Below are positions 1-5,669 of a stretch of DNA of 48,314 bases, one piece after another; position 1 is the stretch's first letter, and every line of letters begins with the position of its first letter. The DNA is taken from positions 1 through 48,314 of the IMG/VR virus record IMGVR_UViG_3300031539_000056; one strand, written 5' to 3'. The DNA comes from a virus. The notes under the pieces are model-generated. The model had not been told where the DNA came from. It made no database searches and was given only the letters and a program-made list of their open reading frames with translations. Both the position numbers and the translations under genes were made by a program.

Positions 1-174
1 ATATTGTAATTTTACAGTCATTTCAAAAGATATAATATTATTATTATTAATTTTATATTGCCCCACCCTACTACCCCCTTAACAGAATATTCAATTTTTA
101 TTCATTATTATTATACTACATTTTAAATTAAAAAACCCTTATTTTTGTCAAATATTTTTAATAATCAAGAGGAT
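1..174. other. A/T-rich left end without a gene
   Basis: No open frame with a ribosome binding site is visible. On the minus strand a TTGACA hexamer (146-151) is followed by weak TTTAAA-like sequence, so a promoter reading off the left end is possible but poorly supported. If the molecule is circular, this stretch joins the regulator region at the right end. Confidence 0.4.
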
Positions 175-330
175 TTATTTTGCCTTTTTTGACCTTTTCC
201 TTTTGTATGGCATATAATCAATCCCTGGGAATTTCTCGTCTAAATCAAGGCCACCTTTAACATTTAGGAAAGGATTTTTATCATCACTTCCCGTGGGCCC
301 GATCTTATCATTAATTTTTTTCTTTCTCAT
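175..330 (-). CDS. 51-aa basic protein, paralogue of the N-terminal part of the 25.3-25.6 kb protein
   Basis: Starts at an ATG with a good ribosome binding site (AAAGGTGATG). The frame contains KNPFL, then LDLDEKFPGIDYMPYKRK and a basic tail. The protein encoded at 25307-25618 has the same order of motifs (KNPFL, then EEFPGIDFMPYEKKK), and an 18-nt stretch around KNPFL is identical in DNA. It is the last gene of the left-end cassette and lies directly downstream, in the minus direction, of NNACC array A. Function unknown. The shared motif suggests it binds the same partner as the head-region paralogue. Confidence 0.65.
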   Translation of the reverse strand: MRKKKINDKIGPTGSDDKNPFLNVKGGLDLDEKFPGIDYMPYKRKRSKKAK

Positions 331-362
331 AATGATCATCACCTTTGATTTTTAAATATTAC

Positions 363-376
363 CTGCCCAAAGGTAG
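363..376 (+). other. Hairpin heading NNACC array A
   Basis: CTGCC-CAAA-GGTAG, a 5-bp stem with a 4-nt loop. The third pair is G-T, which is acceptable in a plus-strand RNA but becomes C-A on the minus strand. Exactly 4 nt (376 to 381) separate it from the first NNACC unit. The preceding sequence ATTAC is shared with the hairpin at 1056-1069. Confidence 0.6.
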
Positions 377-380
377 TCCC

Positions 381-440
381 GTACCACACCGCACCTTACC
401 GCACCACGCCAGACTCAACCTAACCCTACCTTACCGCACC
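381..440. repeat. Degenerate pentanucleotide array A, (NNACC)12
   Basis: Twelve contiguous 5-nt units in strict phase. Ten are exactly NNACC and the other two are ACGCC and AGACT. The first two bases vary freely while ACC is held. The array fills the space between the end of the RAMP-like gene (452) and the leader of the 51-aa gene (330). Read as minus-strand RNA it is a GGUNN repeat. No coding role is apparent, because a 5-nt period changes frame every unit. Confidence 0.85.
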
Positions 441-451
441 ACAAATTTTTA

Positions 452-979
452 TTACTTAAATCTTATTACTTCAAATCTACCAAAATGGGGTCTCCAATCC
501 CCAATTCCGACAAACTTTCCAGCATAATCAACTATCTCTTTTAGAATATCCTTTAGCATTGAATCATCCATAACCAACAAATTAAATTCTGCTTCCCAAC
601 CTTTTTTAAATGCCGGTCTGCTTCTTAAAATCTGATTCCTCTGGATCTTGACAAATTCCTGATGATTGTAGTCAAAAGTTTTCTTTCCTAAAGGAATTTT
701 ATCGGGTTCAACTTCAATGGTAGCATTTATCATATCTTTATAAGTTTTTCCCATTCTACCTTTAATTTTAAAATTTACCGCTGCCTTTACCAAACCAGCC
801 CTTAATTGTTTACTGGGAATATAGCAGCCTATCTCATCATCAAAATATAAAGATTTTTCTGCTTCTTTGGAATAGTCAACTTCACCGGATTTTTGTCTTG
901 AATTATCTTCTTCAAAAGGTCTTTTATGCTGTAAATAATCGGCAATTCCCTTGATTTTTACTTGAACCTCGTAAGCCAT
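452..979 (-). CDS. Putative single-domain RAMP/Cas7-like protein
   Basis: A 175-aa protein with a strong ribosome binding site (AAAGGAG). It opens with a beta-strand-like segment (VQVKIKG, residues 5-11). Residues 53-67 (YIPSKQLRAGLVKAA) resemble the 'iPGSSLkGalRsa' segment of RAMP proteins. Residues 158-171 (GIGDWRPHFGRFEV) resemble the glycine-rich C-terminal motif of Cas7-type RAMPs. No cas genes or CRISPR array accompany it. It lies between NNACC arrays A and B and shares a promoter with a VSR-like nuclease. The RAMP assignment rests on motif pattern only. The safer label is 'conserved phage protein with a GIGDWRPxFGRFEV motif'. Confidence 0.55.
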   Translation of the reverse strand: MAYEVQVKIKGIADYLQHKRPFEEDNSRQKSGEVDYSKEAEKSLYFDDEIGCYIPSKQLRAGLVKAAVNFKIKGRMGKTYKDMINATIEVEPDKIPLGKKTFDYNHQEFVKIQRNQILRSRPAFKKGWEAEFNLLVMDDSMLKDILKEIVDYAGKFVGIGDWRPHFGRFEVIRFK

Positions 980-1023
980 CGTTTTTCTCCTTTCTTATTA
1001 TTTTTGGACAAGTTTTATGACTT

Positions 1024-1048
1024 CGACCATACCAAACCACACCTGACC
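1024..1048. repeat. NNACC array B1, five units
   Basis: Five perfect units (CGACC, ATACC, AAACC, ACACC, TGACC) followed by AAATT. No convincing hairpin precedes it, so it looks like a 5'-truncated copy. Its end, CACCTGACCAAA, is identical to the end of array B2, which points to duplication. It sits 45 nt upstream of the RAMP-like start codon. It is in the same 5-nt phase as B2 (1024 and 1074 differ by 50). Confidence 0.8.
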
Positions 1049-1055
1049 AAATTAC

Positions 1056-1069
1056 CCGCTTAAAAGCGG
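1056..1069 (+). other. Hairpin heading array B2
   Basis: CCGCT-TAAA-AGCGG: a perfect 5-bp stem with a 4-nt loop, preceded by ATTAC. Compared with the hairpin at 1155-1168, stem pairs 2 and 5 change from T-A to C-G and from C-G to T-A. These are compensatory changes that support a real stem. Exactly 4 nt follow before the first array unit at 1074. Confidence 0.65.
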
Positions 1070-1073
1070 TTGC

Positions 1074-1143
1074 CCACCGAACCTCGCCTTACCACACAAA
1101 ACCTCATCGCACCGCACCATACCGGACCCCACCTGACCAAACC
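1074..1143. repeat. NNACC array B2, fourteen units
   Basis: Fourteen contiguous pentamers. Eleven are exactly NNACC and the exceptions are TCGCC, ACACA and TCATC. It ends with CACCTGACCAAACC and then TTAAATT, directly before the next hairpin module. It is noncoding on both strands as far as I can see, and lies between the nuclease gene and the RAMP-like gene. Confidence 0.85.
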
Positions 1144-1154
1144 TTAAATTATTC

Positions 1155-1168
1155 CTGCCCGAAGGCAG
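1155..1168 (+). other. Hairpin heading array B3
   Basis: CTGCC-CGAA-GGCAG: a perfect 5-bp stem. The loop reads TTCG on the minus strand, so a minus-strand RNA would carry the very stable C(UUCG)G tetraloop. A 4-nt linker (TTCC) separates it from the first unit at 1173, as in the other two modules. Confidence 0.65.
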
Positions 1169-1172
1169 TTCC

Positions 1173-1227
1173 TTACCACGCCTCACTGCACCGAACCCCG
1201 CCGCACCCTATCAAACCGTACCATACC
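1173..1227. repeat. NNACC array B3, eleven units, running into the nuclease gene
   Basis: Eleven pentamers, seven exact NNACC. The exceptions ACGCC, TCACT, CCGCC and CTATC keep the purine-pyrimidine pattern. Positions 1183-1227 also encode about the last 14 residues of the VSR-like nuclease on the minus strand. The array has therefore grown into, or replaced, the end of that gene, and its weaker consensus here may reflect that. Confidence 0.8.
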
Positions 1228-1602
1228 ATAGAAGTATTTTTTTAATAACTTCCTAAACTTCGGATTATCTAAATCGTTAACTATAGTATTAATTAATCTT
1301 AAACAATTTATGCCATTTTCTTTACAAATTAAATCCTTCTTTTTATCTCTAACTTTTTGTTTTGGATCACTAATATGGAAAAATCCGCCAGGCTCAATAA
1401 TACTTGTTAATTTCCCATGTCTAAAAATTGCTATATCTGCATGTGAATTATTATTCCAGAATGATTTTAGCCATTGATTTTTTGGCTCTGGGAATAGTTC
1501 TTTTAATGGTATTTTTATTTTAAATTCTAATCGGGGAAATTCATTTGTTAAATGAAAATATAATTTTTTTATTACTTCTTCGTCATCTTGTATCTTGATC
1601 AT
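1183..1602 (-). CDS. VSR/DUF559-like endonuclease-fold protein
   Basis: 139 aa. Residues 55-103 follow the pattern of very-short-patch-repair and DUF559 nucleases: ADIAIF (Asp56), then SIIEPGGFFH (Glu70, His76), then KQKVRDKKKD and GINCLRL. In these families the acidic residues coordinate metal for DNA or RNA cleavage. The usual Lys after Glu is replaced by Pro-Gly-Gly, as in other 'EpGG' members. The C-terminal tail, from about residue 126, is encoded by NNACC repeat units. It is third in the cassette driven by the promoter at 1970-1999. Nuclease activity is inferred. Confidence 0.6.
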   Translation of the reverse strand: MIKIQDDEEVIKKLYFHLTNEFPRLEFKIKIPLKELFPEPKNQWLKSFWNNNSHADIAIFRHGKLTSIIEPGGFFHISDPKQKVRDKKKDLICKENGINCLRLINTIVNDLDNPKFRKLLKKYFYGMVRFDRVRRGSVQ

Positions 1603-1611
1603 TCTTATCTC

Positions 1612-1788
1612 CTAATTTTTAACTGGTATTAATTTACCACCACAATAATGACATATATTATCTTTATCAAGAAATTCTTTAGGGGATTTTAATAATTCTG
1701 TAGCATTAATAAGTCTTATAATATAATTACCTTTTTTATCTATACCACCCTGCCAAATTTTTTCACATTTTTCACATTTAAGTTTCAT
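1612..1788 (-). CDS. 58-aa zinc-ribbon protein
   Basis: Starts with MKLKCEKCEKIWQGG and ends with ICHYCGGKLIPVKN, giving two CxxC knuckles about 45 residues apart, typical of a structural zinc site. The start ATG overlaps the stop of the upstream 52-aa gene (ATGA), so the two are translationally coupled. Target unknown. Nucleic-acid or protein binding is the usual role of such ribbons. Confidence 0.75.
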   Translation of the reverse strand: MKLKCEKCEKIWQGGIDKKGNYIIRLINATELLKSPKEFLDKDNICHYCGGKLIPVKN

Positions 1789-1943
1789 TCAATTTTTTCC
1801 TCCCGTAAAGTATCTTTAAAAAAATCTTTCCGTTTTCCGATATAACCACATCTCCGGCACCAAAAATCTTTAGTCCTAAGCCGGGATCGGACTTCTCGAT
1901 TCCCGCATTTAGGGCAAATCGGAACTTCTTTTTTTATCTTCAT
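1785..1943 (-). CDS. 52-aa zinc-ribbon protein, first gene of the left cassette
   Basis: Contains CPKCGNREVRSR and, further on, WCRRCGYIGKRK: two CxxC pairs about 19 residues apart with basic residues between them, as in nucleic-acid-binding ribbons. The ribosome binding site (GGAGGAGATG) is excellent. It begins about 25 nt downstream of the near-consensus promoter and is coupled to the next zinc-ribbon gene by an ATGA overlap. Confidence 0.75.
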   Translation of the reverse strand: MKIKKEVPICPKCGNREVRSRLRTKDFWCRRCGYIGKRKDFFKDTLREEKIE

Positions 1944-1969
1944 ATAAAATCATCTCCTCCCACACACCC

Positions 1970-1999
1970 ATTATATAATAAAAGATATTCATTTGTCAA
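1970..1999 (-). promoter_or_regulatory. Strong sigma70 promoter for the left cassette
   Basis: On the minus strand TTGACA (1994-1999) and TATAAT (1970-1975) are both perfect hexamers separated by 18 nt. This is the best match to consensus I found in the window. It gives a short leader containing the GGAGGAGATG ribosome binding site of the first zinc-ribbon gene. Confidence 0.8.
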
Positions 2000-2063
2000 A
2001 TTTATTTTTAATTATTCAATTTTTTATTGTTTTTTCTGCTTTTTTTTTACTCGAAATCGCTGT

Positions 2064-2084
2064 AACCCTTATAAATAAAGGGTT
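2064..2084. repeat. 7-7-7 inverted repeat, possible recombination core or operator
   Basis: AACCCTT-ATAAATA-AAGGGTT. Seven-bp arms around a 7-bp centre is the geometry of a tyrosine-recombinase core site. It could equally be an operator or a weak terminator. No integrase gene is present to support an attachment site. Confidence 0.3.
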
Positions 2085-2212
2085 TGCTTGATTTTTGAAG
2101 ACGTTCGTAGACTGCGTATATGGAGAAATTTTGAAGTGGCGCGTATGATTATATGTCTGAGGTTAAAAGACACACCTTAAAATCAAAATTTGAAGGTCTG
2201 TTTTTTGGTGAT

Positions 2213-2249
2213 CTAAAAATGACCTGCCCCGGACTCTTCACCGGGGCAG
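2213..2249 (-). terminator. Late-operon terminator hairpin
   Basis: A 9-bp perfect GC-rich stem, CTGCCCCGG (2224-2232) with CCGGGGCAG (2241-2249). On the minus strand it is followed by GTCATTTTTAG. It lies just past the last late gene (2301-2495), where a terminator is expected. On the plus strand the same hairpin sits immediately before the ribosome binding site of the 2266 ORF. Confidence 0.6.
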
Positions 2250-2265
2250 TTAAGGAGGTACCTAA

Positions 2266-2400
2266 ATGAAAAAGTATCGTGGGTTGGCGGCAAGCGATAT
2301 TTATTTTGAGAGATCAGGGCATATAAACTTTTTTCCGAATTTTTCTTCAAACAATTCTTCTATCCGCTTCTTTAATCTGGCATCGAAAAAAATCGCATAG
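2266..2400 (+). CDS. Doubtful 44-aa plus-strand ORF with strong ribosome binding site
   Basis: The ATG follows TTAAGGAGGTACCTAA, a near-perfect Shine-Dalgarno. The first residues are MKKYRGLAASDIYFERSG, after which the frame runs antisense to the 2301-2495 gene. The first ~45 nt are less A/T-rich than the phage. It may be the 5' remnant of a non-phage gene. Little else supports translation. Confidence 0.25.
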   Translation: MKKYRGLAASDIYFERSGHINFFPNFSSNNSSIRFFNLASKKIA

Positions 2401-2495
2401 AAATCTAACTTTACCATTTCAATGTATTCTTTATATCTTTTCTGGAGTATATAAGCCCTGTATTTTTTGTGATAATCTACTTCATATATTCCCAT
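2301..2495 (-). CDS. Small hypothetical protein, start uncertain
   Basis: 64 aa from the first ATG (MGIYEVDYHKKYRAYILQKR), lysine- and tyrosine-rich, mostly helical by eye. That ATG lacks a clear ribosome binding site. In the same frame about 25 codons upstream are open and protein-like (KPYIGDTWLEKN, then IPFWTEIFKC), back to the end of the holin-like gene. Either a non-AUG start or coupling with that gene is likely. It is the last gene before the late terminator. No family recognised. Confidence 0.55.
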   Translation of the reverse strand: MGIYEVDYHKKYRAYILQKRYKEYIEMVKLDFYAIFFDARLKKRIEELFEEKFGKKFICPDLSK

Positions 2496-2554
2496 GCATT
2501 TGAATATTTCTGTCCAGAAGGGAATAGTAATATTCTTTTCTAACCAAGTATCTC

Positions 2555-2833
2555 CTATGTAGGGTTTACGGTATTCTTCTTAAAAACATTAACTGCATTA
2601 AAGAAGGCCACGATTGCATCTATGGTCTTACCTGCAAAATCTAATATTTTCTCTTTTTCAAATGGCAAAGTTATAAATCCTGCAATAAAATCTAATGCAA
2701 GACCAACTACGACTAATACCGCATTTTTCTTTTCTGGTCCGTGACCGGGAACTTCAAAAAGATTCACTAAGGCTATTAACATGGAAAGTAATCCCGGTAT
2801 AAGTTTTAAAAATTCTAAAATCTTGGATAACAT
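2555..2833 (-). CDS. Holin-like membrane protein
   Basis: 92 aa with two hydrophobic stretches (about residues 9-27 and 37-55), the second followed by a helical hydrophobic C-terminus (TIDAIVAFFNAVNVF). Strong ribosome binding site (AAAGGAGGTAAAAG). Its place beside an M15 endolysin and other one-helix proteins fits a holin or lysis regulator. No specific holin family is recognised. Confidence 0.55.
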   Translation of the reverse strand: MLSKILEFLKLIPGLLSMLIALVNLFEVPGHGPEKKNAVLVVVGLALDFIAGFITLPFEKEKILDFAGKTIDAIVAFFNAVNVFKKNTVNPT

Positions 2834-2868
2834 TTGCTTTTACCTCCTTTCTTAATTTATTACTATAT

Positions 2869-2937
2869 TTATTTTTTGGGTTTTTTTTCCAATCTTTGTA
2901 TATATACATACATTGGCACAGGTTCAAAAATTTTCAT
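2869..2937 (-). CDS. 22-aa microprotein in lysis cassette
   Basis: A short frame, MKIFEPVPMYVYIQRLEKK and a basic end, with a good ribosome binding site (GGAAGTAAGGACAA). It lies between two membrane microproteins with conventional gene spacing. Function unknown. It may act as a coupling leader for the holin-like gene. Confidence 0.4.
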   Translation of the reverse strand: MKIFEPVPMYVYIQRLEKKPKK

Positions 2938-2970
2938 TTGTCCTTACTTCCTTTCATTTATTTTATTATT

Positions 2971-3051
2971 CTAAAACTCTATCCAACCATTAACCCATGC
3001 GATAAACACACCAAACAGTGCTGCTACAAAACCGAATAATAAAGGTCCCAT
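2971..3051 (-). CDS. 26-aa single-helix membrane microprotein
   Basis: The frame reads MGPLLFGFVAALFGVFIAWV and six more residues, essentially one transmembrane helix. The ribosome binding site (AAAAGGAGATGAAAAATA) is strong. Its position in the lysis cassette suggests a pinholin-like or antiholin-like role, which is inference. Confidence 0.55.
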   Translation of the reverse strand: MGPLLFGFVAALFGVFIAWVNGWIEF

Positions 3052-3057
3052 TATTTT

Positions 3058-3132
3058 TCATCTCCTTTTCTTATATATATTTACGAATATGTAAAATAAG
3101 ATTGCTAATATTAAAATTAAAATACAGTTCAT
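3058..3132 (-). CDS. 24-aa membrane microprotein
   Basis: MNCILILILAILFYIFVNIY followed by a KKRR tail: one hydrophobic helix with a positively charged C-terminus. It starts 3 nt after the endolysin stop and has a GGAAAATAGG ribosome binding site. Its last codons overlap the ribosome binding site of the next microprotein. Probably part of the lysis machinery. Confidence 0.5.
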   Translation of the reverse strand: MNCILILILAILFYIFVNIYKKRR

Positions 3133-3135
3133 GTC

Positions 3136-3630
3136 CTATTTTCCTTCTTTTATAATCCGATAAAACTTCAATAGACTCTCGTTTTCTATGTGTGCCGAAT
3201 AGATAATTTTTCCACCTGGATATACCCAGAATTTACTCGGAGAAGGCGGTTTAACGTCTACATGAATACCCCATTTAGCTATACCAATTCTCAAGCCCCC
3301 CACTTTTTCAGCTATCAGGCCCAATTTTATCGGGGTTATCCCATTAACTTTTATATCAGCAGCCTCTCCATCAGGAGCCGGTATGTGTTCAGACCCGGGG
3401 AAACCACCTATTCTTTTATTTTCTTCTTCACATCTATTACCACTTAAAACAATAACCGGCCTATGAAAATCAAGCCCCCTGTCTATAATCATTATCATCA
3501 TTTCAAGTTTAAACAGTAATAGACTACTTACCCGGACCTTTTTTCTCCGGCATTTTTTACAAGGACATCGAAATTCCCATTTCCAAAAGTTAGTAGAAAG
3601 ATCGCCTAAAGATTTTTTATTTCCGTCCAT
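3136..3630 (-). CDS. Peptidase M15 endolysin
   Basis: 164 aa. The zinc-peptidase pattern of the M15A/VanY group is clear: SGNRC (63-67), SEHIP with His82, AADIKV with Asp92, and GIHVDV with His123 and Asp125. These enzymes cut peptide cross-links in peptidoglycan. An N-terminal CPCKKC cluster (22-27) suggests an extra metal knuckle. No signal peptide, so export needs the holin. Its start overlaps the upstream membrane protein by 14 nt. Confidence 0.85.
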   Translation of the reverse strand: MDGNKKSLGDLSTNFWKWEFRCPCKKCRRKKVRVSSLLLFKLEMMIMIIDRGLDFHRPVIVLSGNRCEEENKRIGGFPGSEHIPAPDGEAADIKVNGITPIKLGLIAEKVGGLRIGIAKWGIHVDVKPPSPSKFWVYPGGKIIYSAHIENESLLKFYRIIKEGK

Positions 3631-3967
3631 TTATTCTCCTATCAACACTTTCTATTAATTTACACAGTTTATTTTGGTTCTCGCCGATATCTTTAAGTAA
3701 TACTATGCTCTGGTTATTCAAGTCGGCATTTTTTACATTGTCCTGATGTAATTCCTTCATATCATTGATAACTAAATTCCTAATAAATAATGTTTCCTCT
3801 TTTCGTTCCTCATCACGCTTATTTTCCTTTTTAATTCGTTCTTCATCGTGCTTATCCTCTCTTATAGCTTGACGTTTAGTTTGATATTTTAAATACCAAG
3901 CCATTAATGATACCAAGATTGCTAATGCTCCTACATCTCCATAATTACTAATTAATTCTCCTATCAT
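3617..3967 (-). CDS. Membrane-anchored coiled-coil protein, holin-like
   Basis: 116 aa with one N-terminal transmembrane helix (about residues 12-27, ALAILVSLMAWYL), then a highly charged K/E/R coiled coil to the end. This single-helix, charged-tail layout is common among phage proteins encoded directly before endolysins. Holin or lysis accessory is inferred from layout and the overlap with the M15 gene. Confidence 0.55.
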   Translation of the reverse strand: MIGELISNYGDVGALAILVSLMAWYLKYQTKRQAIREDKHDEERIKKENKRDEERKEETLFIRNLVINDMKELHQDNVKNADLNNQSIVLLKDIGENQNKLCKLIESVDRRINGRK

Positions 3968-3979
3968 TACATCATCTCC

Positions 3980-5365
3980 TTATGGTGTCTGCCATTCTGG
4001 AGCAGTTGCCCCAGCGTTCATCGTTAATACTTGCCCCGCTGTTCCTTTAGCCAATCTTATCCAATTGGTTCCATTGAAATACAAAATATCCCCAGCAGCT
4101 TGACTTGTGATAACCAAATCAGTTGCCTTAATACTTGCTGTACCTTCGGCGGTCATATCACCGCCAGCACTAACATTAACATAATTAGTCCAGGCACCAT
4201 CACCCATTTTGATATTGCCTGCGTTGTCTATTTCTTGACGTAAAACAGGAGTATCTGAACCATCAGGCGTGGTAAGAAATTCTAATCTGCCTGGCATATC
4301 ATCTGTACCTGGAGTTCCATCAACTACTCCCCTTATTTCTGTTGCATTTACATGATAACCACTGACATCATTCCACCCTGAAAAATATATATCTCCTAAT
4401 TTATCTCCTGATGCAACATTACTAGTTGGGTCTCCATCTCTGCTTCTCCTAAAAAAGAAATAAGGTGGATTATTAGCATCGACAGCACGTGAAAGCCTAA
4501 AGCCAGGGTTGAAATCCCAAATCCCTGTAACCGTCTCATTCTCATCTAACATACCAATAGAAGTTACATCGGATAAATCGTCAGAAGATATTGCCCTACT
4601 TTCCCAACTATCACCATCAGCGACTAATACGTATTTATCGGTGGGAGTAGTAATACCAACATCGGTTAAGTCTGAAAGTTGAGAAACTCCGCCACCAGCC
4701 CCTGTGGTTTCCGTCCAGACTGCAGCCCCATCAGTGTTATCGAGGCATACATACTCTTTGTCATTTGTGATATCGAACCATCTACTACCTACTGCATAAC
4801 CTTCATCTACATCATTATTTACAGTTGGAGCTTGAGTCCCGTCGAGTTTTACTTTTAGATTTTCTACGTAGTTAAGAGATAAATCTTCTTTAGTCTCCGC
4901 AAGTGTTCTAACCGCATAAGTATCATTAGCAGTTAATTTTATTAATGAAGGTGATACATAAGCTAGCGCTGATATATTTGTTAAGGCTGTATCGAGTGGT
5001 TGTATATTCAATTCTGCTTTGGTTTGCCAGGTCATTTCCCCGGCAATATAAGCGGCAATATCGTCATTTACAGGTTCATTGGAAAATTTCAATCCGGCTT
5101 CGGGTATTTGAAGGGTGCCAATGGTCGTACCATCTACTTTTGGGTAAGTTGTGTTATATTGACTATGACCAAGTAGATTACCATAAGCGTCAAGTATTTC
5201 CCTTACCTCTATTGTATCCTCCAAAGCGTCCGATTTATCGCCAGTGCCTACAAAATAGTCAACCCCACTTTGCTGTGTATAATTATAAAAGGTAAAACCG
5301 GGAATACTAAATACTAATAGAAGGATTGATAAAATTATTCCTAATAATATTTTATTTTTTAACAT
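3980..5365 (-). CDS. Tail fibre-like protein with N-terminal membrane helix
   Basis: 461 aa. The C-terminus ends in the phrase common to phage fibre proteins (LYFNGTNWIRLAKGTAGQV, then a TAPEWQTP end). Internal repeats such as LSDLTDVG and DDLSDV precede it. Unusually, residues 7-25 are a strong hydrophobic helix (ILLGIILSILLLVFSIPGF) like a signal peptide or anchor, so the product may be exported or membrane-attached before assembly. It overlaps the 57-aa upstream gene. A lysogen-surface protein is an alternative. Confidence 0.65.
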   Translation of the reverse strand: MLKNKILLGIILSILLLVFSIPGFTFYNYTQQSGVDYFVGTGDKSDALEDTIEVREILDAYGNLLGHSQYNTTYPKVDGTTIGTLQIPEAGLKFSNEPVNDDIAAYIAGEMTWQTKAELNIQPLDTALTNISALAYVSPSLIKLTANDTYAVRTLAETKEDLSLNYVENLKVKLDGTQAPTVNNDVDEGYAVGSRWFDITNDKEYVCLDNTDGAAVWTETTGAGGGVSQLSDLTDVGITTPTDKYVLVADGDSWESRAISSDDLSDVTSIGMLDENETVTGIWDFNPGFRLSRAVDANNPPYFFFRRSRDGDPTSNVASGDKLGDIYFSGWNDVSGYHVNATEIRGVVDGTPGTDDMPGRLEFLTTPDGSDTPVLRQEIDNAGNIKMGDGAWTNYVNVSAGGDMTAEGTASIKATDLVITSQAAGDILYFNGTNWIRLAKGTAGQVLTMNAGATAPEWQTP

Positions 5366-5525
5366 TTTCTTTTACCACCTCACTTTTAATTGGTTTATAA
5401 TTCATAATTGTGTTTATAAGTATGCCTCGAAGGCCCTTCATGCTGAACTGAGAGAGCCTATTATTTAGCTCCTCTTGTAAAAACTGAGTCAGTATCTTGT
5501 CAATTTCTTTTGCTAAATTTTCCAT
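5352..5525 (-). CDS. 57-aa hypothetical protein before the fibre gene
   Basis: Begins MENLAKEIDKILTQFLQEEL. Predicted largely helical. Good ribosome binding site (GAAAGGAGAATATC). Its 3' end overlaps the fibre gene start by 14 nt, indicating coupling. It is the first gene after the leader/terminator element at 5553-5611. Possibly a small structural or chaperone partner of the fibre. No family recognised. Confidence 0.6.
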   Translation of the reverse strand: MENLAKEIDKILTQFLQEELNNRLSQFSMKGLRGILINTIMNYKPIKSEVVKENVKK

Positions 5526-5552
5526 GATATTCTCCTTTCATAAAATAAAAAA

Positions 5553-5611
5553 AGAGCCAAAAACAGAACGTTTTATCGTTCTTATTCTTGGCTCTCTAAA
5601 AATGGAGCTCT
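5553..5611 (-). terminator. Leader box plus terminator hairpin (copy 1)
   Basis: On the minus strand a conserved box, AGAGCTCCA-n5-TAGAGAGCC (5589-5611), runs into a hairpin whose outer stem TTGGCTCT/AGAGCCAA (5588-5595 with 5553-5560) is followed by a T-run. An inner AACG/CGTT stem is also present. The same box and outer stem occur at 21449-21506 and 31796-31854. GCTC in the box can pair with GAGC of the terminator's own 5' arm, a possible antiterminator. Confidence 0.7.
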
Positions 5612-5669
5612 ATTGACTTATTTAATTTTTAGAAATTAATTACTTAATTGTTAAAAATCTTCTTTAGCT

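Larger units (their letters stand above)
1944..2265. other. Intergenic region between late operon and left cassette
   Basis: It holds, from left to right, the cassette promoter (1970-1999), a 7-7-7 inverted repeat (2064-2084), about 130 nt of visibly less A/T-rich sequence with no convincing minus-strand gene, and the terminator hairpin of the late operon (2224-2249). A plus-strand microORF with a strong ribosome binding site begins at its right edge. The composition change suggests sequence of different origin. Confidence 0.5.

Noticed and set aside
345-527. Open frame on the plus strand through array A
   Set aside because: It is created by the NNACC repeat and the antisense of the RAMP-like gene, and has no ribosome binding site.
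363-1227. CRISPR array
   Set aside because: No repeat-spacer alternation; the unit is 5 nt and spacers are absent.
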